The notes: a model not told the origin generated them from the sequence alone. A stretch of DNA of 33,882 nt from an uncultured Clostridia bacterium (GCA_947597925.1 CANQFA010000014.1:1-33882), one strand, 5' to 3'. Numbered from the stretch's first letter, positions 1 to 7,661 are shown. Translations and numbers: made by a program.

Positions 1-170
1 CAAGCGGACAGCCGTACTTTGTCTGCAAACACGGTAAGCGGACAGCTGTACTTTGTCTGCAAACACGGCAAGCGGACAGCCGTACTTTGTCTGCAAACAC
101 GGTAAGCGGACAGCTGTACTTTGTCTGCAAACACGGCAAGCGGACGAGCCGTAATCGTCTGCGAAAATAT
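1..170. repeat. 34-bp tandem repeat array (at least 4 exact-length units plus a degenerate one)
   Basis: Units lie at 1-34, 35-68, 69-102 and 103-136, with a degraded fifth from 137 to about 170. Odd and even units differ at two positions (caag...gccg against taag...gctg), so the array alternates in an A-B-A-B pattern with a 68-bp higher-order period. Each unit holds an imperfect inverted repeat, GCGGACA / TGTCTGC, with one G-T pair. The unit length is not a multiple of three, so it does not encode a peptide repeat. The array runs off the left edge of the window and stops just before the ribosome site of a DUF6291 gene. It could be iterons of a plasmid or integrative element, or a slippage repeat; the sequence alone does not decide. 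Confidence 0.9.
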
Positions 171-185
171 GAAAAAGGAGGTTTT

Positions 186-419
186 ATGGAAGGAAAAACA
201 CAACTCAAAAAATTCACGTTCTACGACTTGTACGCGGAACTTATGGACACGCTCACGGACGAAGAACGCGGCAAACTGCTTCGCGCCATGTGCGCCTATG
301 CGTTTGAGAACGCTGCATTTCGATGGGATGTGCTTGTTACGGCGGCAGGGACCGCCGTAACCCGTCGCGCTTGCCAGCGCTCCTGTCACGGCACAGTTCA
401 CAGCCCACAGGGCTGTTGA
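186..419 (+). pseudogene. DUF6291 family protein, truncated fragment
   Basis: The ATG at 186 has a good ribosome site (AAGGAGG at 175-181). The first 45 or so residues (MEGKTQLKKF..., FYDLYAELMDTLTDEERGKL, then AMCAYAFEN) look like the start of a DUF6291 protein, a small family of unknown function found in phages and integrative elements. Homology-like sequence stops at about 320, where GC-rich hairpins (336-361 and 389-433) follow. The remaining residues up to the stop at 419 look like non-protein sequence. An intact second DUF6291 gene follows at 501. I infer that an insertion or deletion removed the rest of this copy. Confidence 0.6.
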
Positions 420-433
420 ACAGAATTGTGCCG
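336..433. repeat. Pair of GC-rich hairpins interrupting the DUF6291 gene
   Basis: Hairpin one (336-361) is a perfect 10-bp stem, GTTACGGCGG / CCGCCGTAAC, with a 6-nt loop. Hairpin two (389-433) pairs CGGCACA with TGTGCCG on the outside and CAGCCC with GGGCTG around a 3-nt ACA loop. They lie where the DUF6291 reading frame loses family resemblance. This is consistent with a small non-autonomous palindromic element, but I see no target-site duplication and do not recognise a named family. Confidence 0.55.
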
Positions 434-500
434 CTCCACCCTCTGCGTGGACAAAGAAGCGCAGGAAAACGGGAGAACACCGAAAGGCTTGAACAGGCAG

Positions 501-971
501 ATGAAACACTTTATGTTCCACCGAAACTTCTATGAGGCATTGCCGCTCATGGACGACAAGCAGGCGGGACAGTATATCAAGGCAATTTATAACTACACAT
601 TTAATGAACAAGAACCGAATAAATTGGCTTCGCCCATAGATACTTATTTCAGGCTTGCAAAACGAAAAATACAGATTTTCAAAGTGCGTAGCAAGAGCGG
701 CATGAAAGGTGGTACAGCAGAGCGAATAAAGGTTACGGACGAAGAAATAGAAAAGGAAACAAGTCATAAAAGCGTCATATCTTTTGAAGAATTTATGCAC
801 GCATATCCGCACATAAAAAATGATTTATATGAATCAAATAAGTACCTTATAAACGGCATAAATTGGGGCTATTTAAGCTATGATATGGAAACCAATACGG
901 AGTTAAAGAAATGTACAAGTTTGTTTCAATTATTGACTCAGTACAAAAGAAAAAATAGGAAAAGGAAGTAA
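501..971 (+). CDS. DUF6291 family protein
   Basis: A 156-residue protein of unknown function. The first 70 residues (MKHFMFHRNFYEALPLMDD, QAGQYIKAIYNYTFN, and a YFRLAKRKIQIFKVRSKSG segment) match the DUF6291 pattern and resemble the broken copy just upstream, so the two are probably paralogues. The C-terminal half is lysine-rich and not recognised. The chosen ATG at 501 begins the family-like part; the open frame extends upstream to 426 into the hairpin element, and the ribosome site is weak. The gene is clearly more AT-rich than the core genes further right, which suggests an acquired element. It was probably part of the replication or accessory module of a phage or integrative element, but no function can be assigned. 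Confidence 0.6.
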   Translation: MKHFMFHRNFYEALPLMDDKQAGQYIKAIYNYTFNEQEPNKLASPIDTYFRLAKRKIQIFKVRSKSGMKGGTAERIKVTDEEIEKETSHKSVISFEEFMHAYPHIKNDLYESNKYLINGINWGYLSYDMETNTELKKCTSLFQLLTQYKRKNRKRK

Positions 972-1084
972 AGCAAACAATCAAGCAAGATGGAAGGAAA
1001 AGGAAAGCCCACAGAGGAAAAACGGAAGCAGGCTAAGATTTTGCAGTCGACGGACGGCAAAATCACAAAGACGGCGAGGCAATT

Positions 1085-1121
1085 GCGAAGTGGGATACCC
1101 ACCTTCGCGCGGCTTTGCCGC
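1085..1121. repeat. Two adjacent small hairpins
   Basis: GCGAAGTGGG-ATA-CCCA-C-CTTCGC (1085-1108, one bulged C) is followed directly by GCGGC-TTT-GCCGC (1109-1121). They lie in the 160-bp stretch between the DUF6291 gene and the Fic gene, where I see no convincing protein-coding gene. They could be a transcript end without a clear U-tract, or a palindromic repeat element. Confidence 0.45.
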
Positions 1122-1131
1122 AAAAGAAAAA

Positions 1132-2067
1132 TTATATTGATAAGGAGGAAAAAATATAGGACAACCTGTAATATTCGATATTGCCTACACGCCGTATCGG
1201 TTGAAAAGTAACGCCAATTCGTTGGAGCGAGAAGCCCACGCGAAGGAACGCGCGTTCTATGATACCCCATTCTTTCAAGCCGCGGTAGTAGAACAGTTTC
1301 AACTCCTCCTCGATAATGAACGGCACGATATTGCATTTCAGGCACTCTTTAAAGAGGAGAAGTCGTCCGATCCTGCCGTTGCCGTCCTGAAAGGGATGGA
1401 TACACTCAAAACGGTAATGAAAGTCCAACAGGTCGTCGAAGGACTTGTCTTTGTTCGAGTTGTAAGTAAAGAGTAATTCTTTCATCTTATCCCCGACTTC
1501 CTCGGGACTCGCCGTGAACATATCCCCGACGGTGTTGGGGAGCTTTTTGTAATCACCGACCATAAACCATGATTGCCGTGCGTCGGTCGTGCCGTTTTTC
1601 AGCGTGCGGTGGAGTTCCTTGATAAAAGCCTCCGTGATCGGCTTTTTCGCGCTCTCGATAATGAGATCGATGCACTTGAAATGATTTGCCGTTTCAACGA
1701 TGTCGTCCACCTTGACGGAGCCGCCGTCGGTCCCGATCGTGTTCGTCTCGAAAATGTACCGTGTTTGATTGTGAGTGAGGCGGCTGCCCTCGATATGATT
1801 GGAATTGTAAGTCAATTCAATCTGGACTTTATGATAGATGCCGCCCGAAAGTTTCGCGTTTTTCTCGGCGGTCAACACTTCCAAAAGCGTGGTGGGGGCG
1901 GTCGATTTTTTATTGATCCGATCGGGCTTCTCGGCGTCCTCGGGGATATTCCACGTCTTTCCCGTGAGAAAAGCACCGTCGATTTTCCCGAGCGCACAAT
2001 AATTCCGAACGCTTCGCTCGGATAAATTCCACTTCTTCGCCGTCTCGGTCACGGACAGATACTTCAT
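1132..2067 (-). CDS. Fic family protein (AMP-transferase type) with replaced C-terminus
   Basis: A 311-codon frame. Residues 1-50 form a winged-helix-like N-terminus (MKYLSVTETAKKWNLSERSV...). The Fic core carries HPFQDGNGRIGR at 224-235, a full match to HxFx(D/E)GNGRxxR, with the catalytic His at 224. An inhibitory-helix motif SNHIEG (89-94, S/TxxxEG) precedes it, as in class II Fic proteins that restrain their own AMP transfer. Family resemblance ends at FYYRGLKEW (259-267, about position 1267). The usual conserved tail (ERGYLTDT-like) is missing and the last 44 codons read through a foreign 5' gene fragment on the other strand. The protein may be folded and active or a pseudogene product. 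It has a strong ribosome site (GAGGTG, 8 nt before the ATG) and a plausible promoter. Fic proteins modify target proteins and often act as toxins in mobile elements. Confidence 0.8.
   Translation of the reverse strand: MKYLSVTETAKKWNLSERSVRNYCALGKIDGAFLTGKTWNIPEDAEKPDRINKKSTAPTTLLEVLTAEKNAKLSGGIYHKVQIELTYNSNHIEGSRLTHNQTRYIFETNTIGTDGGSVKVDDIVETANHFKCIDLIIESAKKPITEAFIKELHRTLKNGTTDARQSWFMVGDYKKLPNTVGDMFTASPEEVGDKMKELLFTYNSNKDKSFDDLLDFHYRFECIHPFQDGNGRIGRLLLFKECLKCNIVPFIIEEELKLFYYRGLKEWGIIERAFLRVGFSLQRIGVTFQPIRRVGNIEYYRLSYIFSSLSI
1156..1272 (+). pseudogene. 5' remnant of an unidentified gene with an ATA in place of the start codon
   Basis: A strong ribosome site (AGGAGG, 1143-1148) sits 7 nt before an ATA at 1156. 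The frame reads (I)GQPVIFDIAYTPYRLKS, then NANSLEREAHAKERAFYDTP, which is plausible protein, and then runs into antisense of the Fic gene at about 1266-1275. I infer the first 35-40 codons of a mobile-element gene whose start codon has mutated and whose 3' part was lost when it was joined to the Fic gene end. I do not recognise the family. Confidence 0.4.
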
Positions 2068-2086
2068 TCTGAATCACCTCACGAGA

Positions 2087-2115
2087 AGTATAGCACGATA
2101 TCGGCAAAAAAGCAA
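2087..2115 (-). promoter_or_regulatory. Promoter of the fic gene
   Basis: On the minus strand, TTGCTT (2110-2115), a 17-bp spacer and TATACT (2087-2092). A 10-bp inverted repeat, CGGCAAAAAA at 2102-2111 and TTTTTTGCCG at 2140-2149, overlaps the -35 region and may be an operator. The palindrome TTGCCG-TTAT-CGGCAA lies at the second half-site. Confidence 0.5.
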
Positions 2116-2252
2116 GAGCTGTCGCCTATGATTTTTATGTTTTTTGCCGTTATCGGCAATCGATATTTCAAATTTCCCACCCGCAGCGCAAGTTTCGGGA
2201 AATTCCGAAAAAAGTTTTTCAAGACCTGACAAGGGAGTTAAAACAGGGATAC

Positions 2253-2281
2253 TTGACAATTGCACCAAGGTTTGGTATCAT
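2253..2281 (+). promoter_or_regulatory. Promoter of the cas9-cas1-cas2-csn2 operon
   Basis: TTGACA (2253-2258), exactly 17 bp, TATCAT (2276-2281). The predicted start near 2288 gives a cas9 leader of about 140 nt that runs through the whole tracrRNA gene in antisense. No better plus-strand promoter is visible closer to cas9. Confidence 0.75.
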
Positions 2282-2289
2282 AGAAAGAG

Positions 2290-2377
2290 AAAAAACCCTC
2301 CCGAGAGGGAGGGACATCGCCGATGCGATAAGACGGTTACAATAAATTGTTATTTGAACTCTGTCTTGTTGTTCTGT
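2290..2377 (-). ncRNA. tracrRNA (type II-A)
   Basis: Read on the minus strand, the RNA starts near 2377 with ACAGAACAACAAG (2377-2365), a perfect 13-nt complement to the CRISPR repeat. After a bulge comes UCAAAU (2357-2352), which pairs with the repeat's first six bases GUUUGA (one G-U pair), as in other II-A duplexes. Next are a small nexus-like hairpin (2350-2339), a second hairpin AUCGC-AUCG-GCGAU (2329-2316), and a rho-independent terminator: CCCUCCC-UCUC-GGGAGGG (2313-2296) followed by six U (2295-2290). The predicted length is about 88 nt. The gene lies between the cas9 promoter and the cas9 start and opposes cas9. Confidence 0.88.
2296..2313 (-). terminator. tracrRNA terminator hairpin
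   Basis: A perfect 7-bp GC-rich stem with a 4-nt loop, followed on the minus strand by six U (2290-2295). On the plus strand there is no U-tract after the hairpin, so cas9 transcription should read through. Confidence 0.85.
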
Positions 2378-2383
2378 GATCTT

Positions 2384-2412
2384 ACTTTATCACATCGAAA
2401 AGCAAAAGTCAA
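2384..2412 (-). promoter_or_regulatory. tracrRNA promoter, overlapping the cas9 5' leader
   Basis: On the minus strand, TTGACT (2407-2412), a 17-bp spacer and TAAAGT (2384-2389). The predicted start falls at about 2377, the first base of the anti-repeat. The -35 box lies only a few bases from the cas9 ribosome site (TTGGAGG, 2418-2424), so RNA polymerase entering here and ribosomes or polymerase on cas9 share the same DNA. Confidence 0.75.
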
Positions 2413-2429
2413 GTACTTTGGAGGAAATC

Positions 2430-5400
2430 ATGGAAAAATTTTATCTCGGGCTGGATATCGGAACGGATTCCGCTGGCGCCGCCTGCACGGACGAGAACTA
2501 CGAGCTTCTCCGCGCCAAGCGCAAGGACCTCTGGGCGGTGCGCCTCTTCGACCCCGCAAACGATGCGACGGAGCGCAGGACCTTCCGCACGGCCCGCCGC
2601 AGGTTCAAGCGGCGCAAGGAACGGATCGCCCTCCTGCAATCCGTCTTCGCACCCTATATGGAAGATGCCGCCTTCTTCATGCGGCTCAAATACAGCGCGC
2701 TCTATGAGGAGGACAAGCCCGACGGCCTGCCCCGTCTCACGCTGTTTGCCGACCCCGACTATACCGACAGGGAGTTCTATGCGAACTATCCCACCATCTT
2801 CCATCTGCGGGAGGCGCTGATACGGGATGGGGCGAAGGATCTCCGCCTCTATTATCTCGCTCTGCATCACATCATCAAGTACCGCGGGCATTTCCTCTTC
2901 GAGGGGGAGACGGTGGGCGGCGCGGACAATCTCTCTTCGCTCTTCGAAGAATTCAACTCCATTGCAGCCGATCTCTTCGAAGAGCCGCCGCAGCTCTCTG
3001 CATCCTGTGCGGAAAAATTTCTGGAGATCGCCACGAGTTCGCTCCGCATCAACGACAAGAAGCGCGCCCTCGCCGCTCTCTTCGGCGACGACCCGATCAT
3101 CAAGGGCATCATCACGCTTCTGGCGGGCGGAAAGGTGGACCCCGCCGTCATTTTGGGCGACTGCGGCGGCGAGAAGAGCTTTTCTCTCGACATCGCGGAT
3201 GAAGATTTCGAGGCCAAGGCGGAGACGCTCGGCGACGGCTTTGCGCTCTACGACTGCCTGCGCAAGATCTTCGGCTTTGTGCGCTTTCAAAAGGTCCTCG
3301 GCGGATACGGGACCATCTCGGAGGCGATGGTCGCCGTCTACGAAAAGCACAGGCGCGACCTCAAGGACCTCAAAAAATTACTCTCGAATTATTACCCGCA
3401 CGACGTGTACGTCAAGGTCCTGAAGAGCACGAAGGAGGGCGCGAACTATGTCAATTACATCGGCTATACCAAGCCGAACCGCACCAAGATAAACGTCAAG
3501 AAGTGCCTCAAATACGAAGATTTCGCCAAGTATATGAAGAAGGCGCTCGCGGACGCGCCCGCGGAGGCGGCGGGAAAAGCGCTGTGGGAGCGCATCATGG
3601 GGGAGCTCGAGGAGGGCACTTTCCTTCCCAAAATTTTGAATGCGGACAACGGCGTCTTTCCCCACCAGATCAATCTCGATGAGCTCGACAAAATTTTGAA
3701 AAATCTCGTACGCGATTTCCCCGTCTTCGGGACGGCGGACGAGGGCGGCATCACGCCCGCGGAGAAGATCCGCTCCGTCTTCCTCTTCCGCATTCCCTAT
3801 TTTGTGGGCCCGCTCAATGCGCACGGCGAAAATGCCTGGATGGTGCGCCGCGCCGAGGGCAAGATCTACCCGTGGAATTTCGAGACCATGGTGGACCTCG
3901 AGAAGAGCAACGAGGGGTTCATCCGCCGCATGACGGGCAAGTGCAGCTATCTTCCCGAGGAAGACGTCCTGCCCAAGTGCTCCATGTACTATCAGGCATT
4001 CGACGTCCTCAATCAGCTCAACAAACTGTGCATCGGCGGCGAACCCATCTCGGTAGCCCTCAAACAGGAGCTCTTTTCCGAACTGTTTTTGAAGGATGCG
4101 CGCGTCACCGACAGGAAGATCATAGCCTATCTCACGGCGCACGGCTACTGCACCAGAGAAGATCCGCCCGCCCTCACGGGGAAGGACGGCGACTTCAAGG
4201 CGGGCATGCGTTCCTATGTCAAGCTCAAGGAAAAGCTCGGCGCATTCACGGATGAACACCCCGAGATCTGCGAGGACATCATCTTATGGCATACGCTCTG
4301 CACGGACAAGGGCATGGTGGAGCGCTATCTCCTGAAGAGGTACGGGACCTATCCCGAGATCGCCGCCAACATCAAGTGGATCAAGGGGCTCACGCTCTTC
4401 AAAGATTTCGGCAGGCTCTCACAGAAGTTCCTCTGCGGGCTCTACGGCGGAGAGGATCCCGTGACGGGGACGAAATATACCGTCCTCGGGGAGCTCTTCC
4501 GTACCAACGCCAATCTCAATGAGCTCCTCTTCGGCGAGCGGTATACCTTCCGCGATGCGATCCGCGAGGCAAACGGCACGAGGAGCATCGCCGTGGGATA
4601 TGAGGACGTGGAGGCGCTCTATGTCGCTCCGCAGGTGCGCCGCGGCATCTGGCAGGCGCTCGTGATGACGGAGGAATATGTCGGCGCCGTGGGCCGCGCT
4701 CCCGACAAGATCTTCATAGAGGTCACGCGGCAGGACGCGTCTCCCGACAAGAAAAAGCGCACACAGTCGCGCAAAGCTCAGCTTACGGCCCTCCTCGAGG
4801 ACATCGACGGCATCGGGGAGCTCAAGGAGGAACTCAAGGAAAAGACGGACCGCGAACTTCGTCAGGAGAGGCTGTATCTCTACTTCCGTCAGCTTGGGAA
4901 GTGCATGTATACGGGCAAGAGGATCGACCTCTTACAGCTCGATACCGACCTCTACGACGTCGACCACATCATTCCGCAGTCCCTCGTGAAGGACGACAGC
5001 CTCGACAACAAGGTCCTCGTCCTGCGCACCAAGAACAAGGAGAAGACGGATACCTATCCGCTCCCGTCGGGATTTACCGATCAGCAGGCCTTCTGGCGGG
5101 TCCTGCGCGCGAAGAAACTCATCAGCGAGGAGAAGTGGGCGCGGCTCACGCGCACTGCGCCACTCACCGATGCGGACTTCGAGGGATTCGTCAACCGCCA
5201 GCTCGTGTATACCAATCAGATGGCAAAGGCGGTCGCCGAGCTCCTGCAGCGCAGGTTCTCCGCAGAGGGCACGAAGGTCGTCTACAGCAAGGCGGCCAAT
5301 GTCTCCGCGTTCAGGGATAAATATCACTTCCCCAAGTGCCGAGAGACAAATGACCTACACCATGCCCGCGATGCCTATCTCAATATTGCCGTCGGAAACG

Positions 5401-6458
5401 TGTATGACACGCGCTTCAGCTCGCTGTATGCCTACTTCCGCCGCAGGCAGTCGGACGGCACGCAGCGTCAGATCAAGCTCGACACGCTCTTCAGCTACGA
5501 CGTGGCGGGCGCGTGGGACGCGAAGACCTCCCTCGCCGTCGTGCGAAGGACCATGCAGAAGACGAGCATGTCCGTCACGCGGTACTCCTTCGTCAACGGC
5601 GGAGAATTTTATAATCAGACTGTCTTCTCCAAGGGAGATGAGGGCATCGGCGCGCCGCGGAAGGGGAAGGGCCCGCTCTCCGATCCCGCAAAGTACGGCG
5701 GCTACAAGAAGCTCAATACGGCATATTTCGCCGTCGTGCTGTCCAAGGACGCGAGGGGGAACCCGCAGAAGACCATCGAGGCGATCCCCATCCTCGTCGA
5801 CTATCGGGCGAAGGGGGACAGGGAAACCGTGCTCGCCTATCTCCGCACCCGCGGACTCACGGACCCCGAGCTGATCATCCCCCGCCTGCGCGTCAAGTCC
5901 CTCGTCAAAGTGAAGGGCACGCCCGCCTATCTTGCGGGCATCACGGGGAGCCGCATTGTCCTGCATAACGCCGTGCAGTGGTTCACCGATGAGAAGACGG
6001 ACGCCTATGTCAAGGCGCTCGCCAAGCTCCTCGAGCGCGACCGCGCGGGACAACTCACGGACAAGGAGAGGGCGGGCGACATCTTCCCCATGCATGTCAA
6101 CCGCTTCGGCGAGGTCAGGCTTGCGATCGACCGCCCGCAGAACGAGGCACTCTTCCGCCTCATGCTCTCTCAGATCGAAAAGCCCATCTATGGCGGGATC
6201 TCGGGCGCAGTCTCCTTCTGCGGGACACTTCATGACCGCGAAGAGGAGTTTTATGCCCTCTCCGTATTTGAGCAGGTGAAAGTCCTCCTCCAGATCGCAA
6301 GATTTTTTAAGTGCAATGCGGAGAGCGCCGACCTGACCATCCTCCACGAGGGCGCTCGCTGCGGGATCCTTGCGATAAACCAAAACATCACGAATATCGA
6401 CTTCTGCGTCGTCCATACCTCCGCCTGCGGACTGGATGTGCGCGAACGGAAGGTGTGA
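2430..6458 (+). CDS. cas9: Cas9 RNA-guided DNA endonuclease, type II-A
   Basis: A 1342-residue Cas9. RuvC-I lies in LGLDIGTDSAGAACTDENY with catalytic D9. The arginine-rich bridge helix spans about 48-70. REC lobe markers include HHIIKYRGHFLFEG (146-159). RuvC-II is KIFIEVTRQ (E764). HNH is YDVDHIIPQSLVKDDSLDNK with H846, and N869 aligns with SpCas9 N863. RuvC-III is HHARDAYLN with H977/H978 and D981. All nuclease residues are present. The PAM-interacting part starts near the YGGYKKLNTAYF segment (1089-1100). The SpCas9 RKR that reads NGG is not conserved here; the aligned stretch reads LHEGARCGIL (1305-1314), so the PAM is probably different. Unusually, the normally aromatic residue after SxG in RuvC-I is alanine (A17). 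The ATG at 2430 is set by TTGGAGG and by the family N-terminus. It is the first gene of the cas operon and is followed by cas1 after one base. Confidence 0.98.
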   Translation: MEKFYLGLDIGTDSAGAACTDENYELLRAKRKDLWAVRLFDPANDATERRTFRTARRRFKRRKERIALLQSVFAPYMEDAAFFMRLKYSALYEEDKPDGLPRLTLFADPDYTDREFYANYPTIFHLREALIRDGAKDLRLYYLALHHIIKYRGHFLFEGETVGGADNLSSLFEEFNSIAADLFEEPPQLSASCAEKFLEIATSSLRINDKKRALAALFGDDPIIKGIITLLAGGKVDPAVILGDCGGEKSFSLDIADEDFEAKAETLGDGFALYDCLRKIFGFVRFQKVLGGYGTISEAMVAVYEKHRRDLKDLKKLLSNYYPHDVYVKVLKSTKEGANYVNYIGYTKPNRTKINVKKCLKYEDFAKYMKKALADAPAEAAGKALWERIMGELEEGTFLPKILNADNGVFPHQINLDELDKILKNLVRDFPVFGTADEGGITPAEKIRSVFLFRIPYFVGPLNAHGENAWMVRRAEGKIYPWNFETMVDLEKSNEGFIRRMTGKCSYLPEEDVLPKCSMYYQAFDVLNQLNKLCIGGEPISVALKQELFSELFLKDARVTDRKIIAYLTAHGYCTREDPPALTGKDGDFKAGMRSYVKLKEKLGAFTDEHPEICEDIILWHTLCTDKGMVERYLLKRYGTYPEIAANIKWIKGLTLFKDFGRLSQKFLCGLYGGEDPVTGTKYTVLGELFRTNANLNELLFGERYTFRDAIREANGTRSIAVGYEDVEALYVAPQVRRGIWQALVMTEEYVGAVGRAPDKIFIEVTRQDASPDKKKRTQSRKAQLTALLEDIDGIGELKEELKEKTDRELRQERLYLYFRQLGKCMYTGKRIDLLQLDTDLYDVDHIIPQSLVKDDSLDNKVLVLRTKNKEKTDTYPLPSGFTDQQAFWRVLRAKKLISEEKWARLTRTAPLTDADFEGFVNRQLVYTNQMAKAVAELLQRRFSAEGTKVVYSKAANVSAFRDKYHFPKCRETNDLHHARDAYLNIAVGNVYDTRFSSLYAYFRRRQSDGTQRQIKLDTLFSYDVAGAWDAKTSLAVVRRTMQKTSMSVTRYSFVNGGEFYNQTVFSKGDEGIGAPRKGKGPLSDPAKYGGYKKLNTAYFAVVLSKDARGNPQKTIEAIPILVDYRAKGDRETVLAYLRTRGLTDPELIIPRLRVKSLVKVKGTPAYLAGITGSRIVLHNAVQWFTDEKTDAYVKALAKLLERDRAGQLTDKERAGDIFPMHVNRFGEVRLAIDRPQNEALFRLMLSQIEKPIYGGISGAVSFCGTLHDREEEFYALSVFEQVKVLLQIARFFKCNAESADLTILHEGARCGILAINQNITNIDFCVVHTSACGLDVRERKV

Positions 6459-6459
6459 G

Positions 6460-7350
6460 TTGGGATTCCGCACAGTCATCGTCAAATCGCGCTGTAAGCT
6501 CGAATCCCGCCTGAATAGTCTCATCATCCGCGGCGAACAGGAGAAGCACATCTTCCTCGGCGAGATCGAGACGCTCATTGTGCAGAGTACGGCGGTATCC
6601 CTCACCGCCGCCCTCCTCTGTGAACTGACAAAGAGAAATATCAAGGTCATCTTCTGCGACGAGAAGTGCGAGCCCTCCTCGGAGCTTCTCCCTTACTACG
6701 GGGAGGGGAGTACTTCCAAGCGCTATAAGATGCAGGCGGCGTGGACATCCGTCGCAAAGGCCGCCGTCTGGCAGAGCATCATCCGCCGCAAGATCCTCGC
6801 CCAGCGCGACGTCCTCGCGGCGCAGGGGTTTGCGGCGCAGGCGGAGATGCTCACGGGCTATGTCGGAGAAGTGCAGCCGGACGACGTCACCAACCGCGAG
6901 GGGCACGCCGCAAAGGTATACTTCAACTGCATTCTCGGAGAGGGGAATTCCCGCCAGAGCGGCGGTTTTCTGAATGCATGTCTCAATTACGGGTATGCCG
7001 TCGTCCTCTCCGCATGCAATCGTGAGATCGTGGCGGCGGGGTACTGCACGCAGCTCGGCATCCACCATATCAACGAATTCAATGAGTTCAATTTCGGATG
7101 CGATCTCATGGAACCGCTCCGTCCCGTCGTCGACAGCCATGCGCTCTCTCTCGAAACGGGGGACCCCGAATTCAAGCGCAAGATGGCGGATATCCTGAAT
7201 ACAGAGCTCTGTTCCCGCGGAAAGCGCACGACACTGGATGTGGCCATCCGTACCTATGTGCGTAGCGCCATCGCGGCGCTGAACGAAGGCGACAGCGGCC
7301 GCATCCTCTTTCCCGGGGACGAATACACGGAAGAGGACTATGAATTATAA
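6460..7350 (+). CDS. cas1: CRISPR-associated integrase Cas1
   Basis: A 296-residue Cas1, the integrase that inserts new spacers at the leader-repeat junction together with Cas2. The metal-binding active-site residues align with the type II family: E147 (NREGHAAKVYF), H203 (LGIHH) and E218 (CDLMEPLRP). I start at the TTG at 6460 because family members begin GFRTV(V/I), it lies one base after the cas9 stop (6456-6458), and GGAAGG at 6448-6453 is a suitable ribosome site. The ATG at 6436 would add eight non-family residues and overlap cas9. The gene overlaps cas2 by 11 bases, implying translational coupling. Confidence 0.96.
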   Translation: MGFRTVIVKSRCKLESRLNSLIIRGEQEKHIFLGEIETLIVQSTAVSLTAALLCELTKRNIKVIFCDEKCEPSSELLPYYGEGSTSKRYKMQAAWTSVAKAAVWQSIIRRKILAQRDVLAAQGFAAQAEMLTGYVGEVQPDDVTNREGHAAKVYFNCILGEGNSRQSGGFLNACLNYGYAVVLSACNREIVAAGYCTQLGIHHINEFNEFNFGCDLMEPLRPVVDSHALSLETGDPEFKRKMADILNTELCSRGKRTTLDVAIRTYVRSAIAALNEGDSGRILFPGDEYTEEDYEL

Positions 7351-7660
7351 ATTTATGAGACTTTTGGTATTTTTCGATCTCCCCATGCTCACCGACAAGG
7401 ATCGGCGGGAATATGCGCGGTTTCACAAGTATCTGATACGCAATGGGTTTATCATGATGCAGAAGTCGGTCTATTCCAAGCTCGTCATCAATAATGTGAC
7501 GAGCCTCGGCGTCAAGCAGCGTCTCCGCAACAATCTTCCCCGCGAGGGGATCGTGGAACTTCTCGAGATCACGGAAAATCAGTTTGCGCGCATCGAATAT
7601 CTCGTCGGCGAAGAGCAGCAGATCACCATCGATTCAACCGATCGGCTCATAGAGGTGTGA
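7340..7660 (+). CDS. cas2: CRISPR-associated endoribonuclease-fold protein Cas2
   Basis: A 106-residue Cas2, the dimeric scaffold of the Cas1-Cas2 spacer integrase. The N-terminus MNYKFMRLLVFFDLP matches the type II-A pattern (MSYRYMRMILMFDMP in Streptococcus), with the conserved Asp at 13. The ferredoxin-like fold continues with FHKYLIRNGFIMMQKSVYSK and ENQFARIEYLVGE. The family N-terminus supports the ATG at 7340, which overlaps the cas1 end, rather than the ATG at 7355. csn2 follows after one base. Confidence 0.95.
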   Translation: MNYKFMRLLVFFDLPMLTDKDRREYARFHKYLIRNGFIMMQKSVYSKLVINNVTSLGVKQRLRNNLPREGIVELLEITENQFARIEYLVGEEQQITIDSTDRLIEV

Positions 7661-7661
7661 T

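Noticed and set aside
990..1211. Possible 73-residue basic protein
   Set aside because: No ribosome site, runs through two hairpins and into the gene remnant at 1156; composition looks like non-coding sequence.
2365..2377. Isolated CRISPR repeat fragment upstream of cas9
   Set aside because: The 13-bp match is the anti-repeat of the tracrRNA, shown by the promoter, lower stem and terminator around it.
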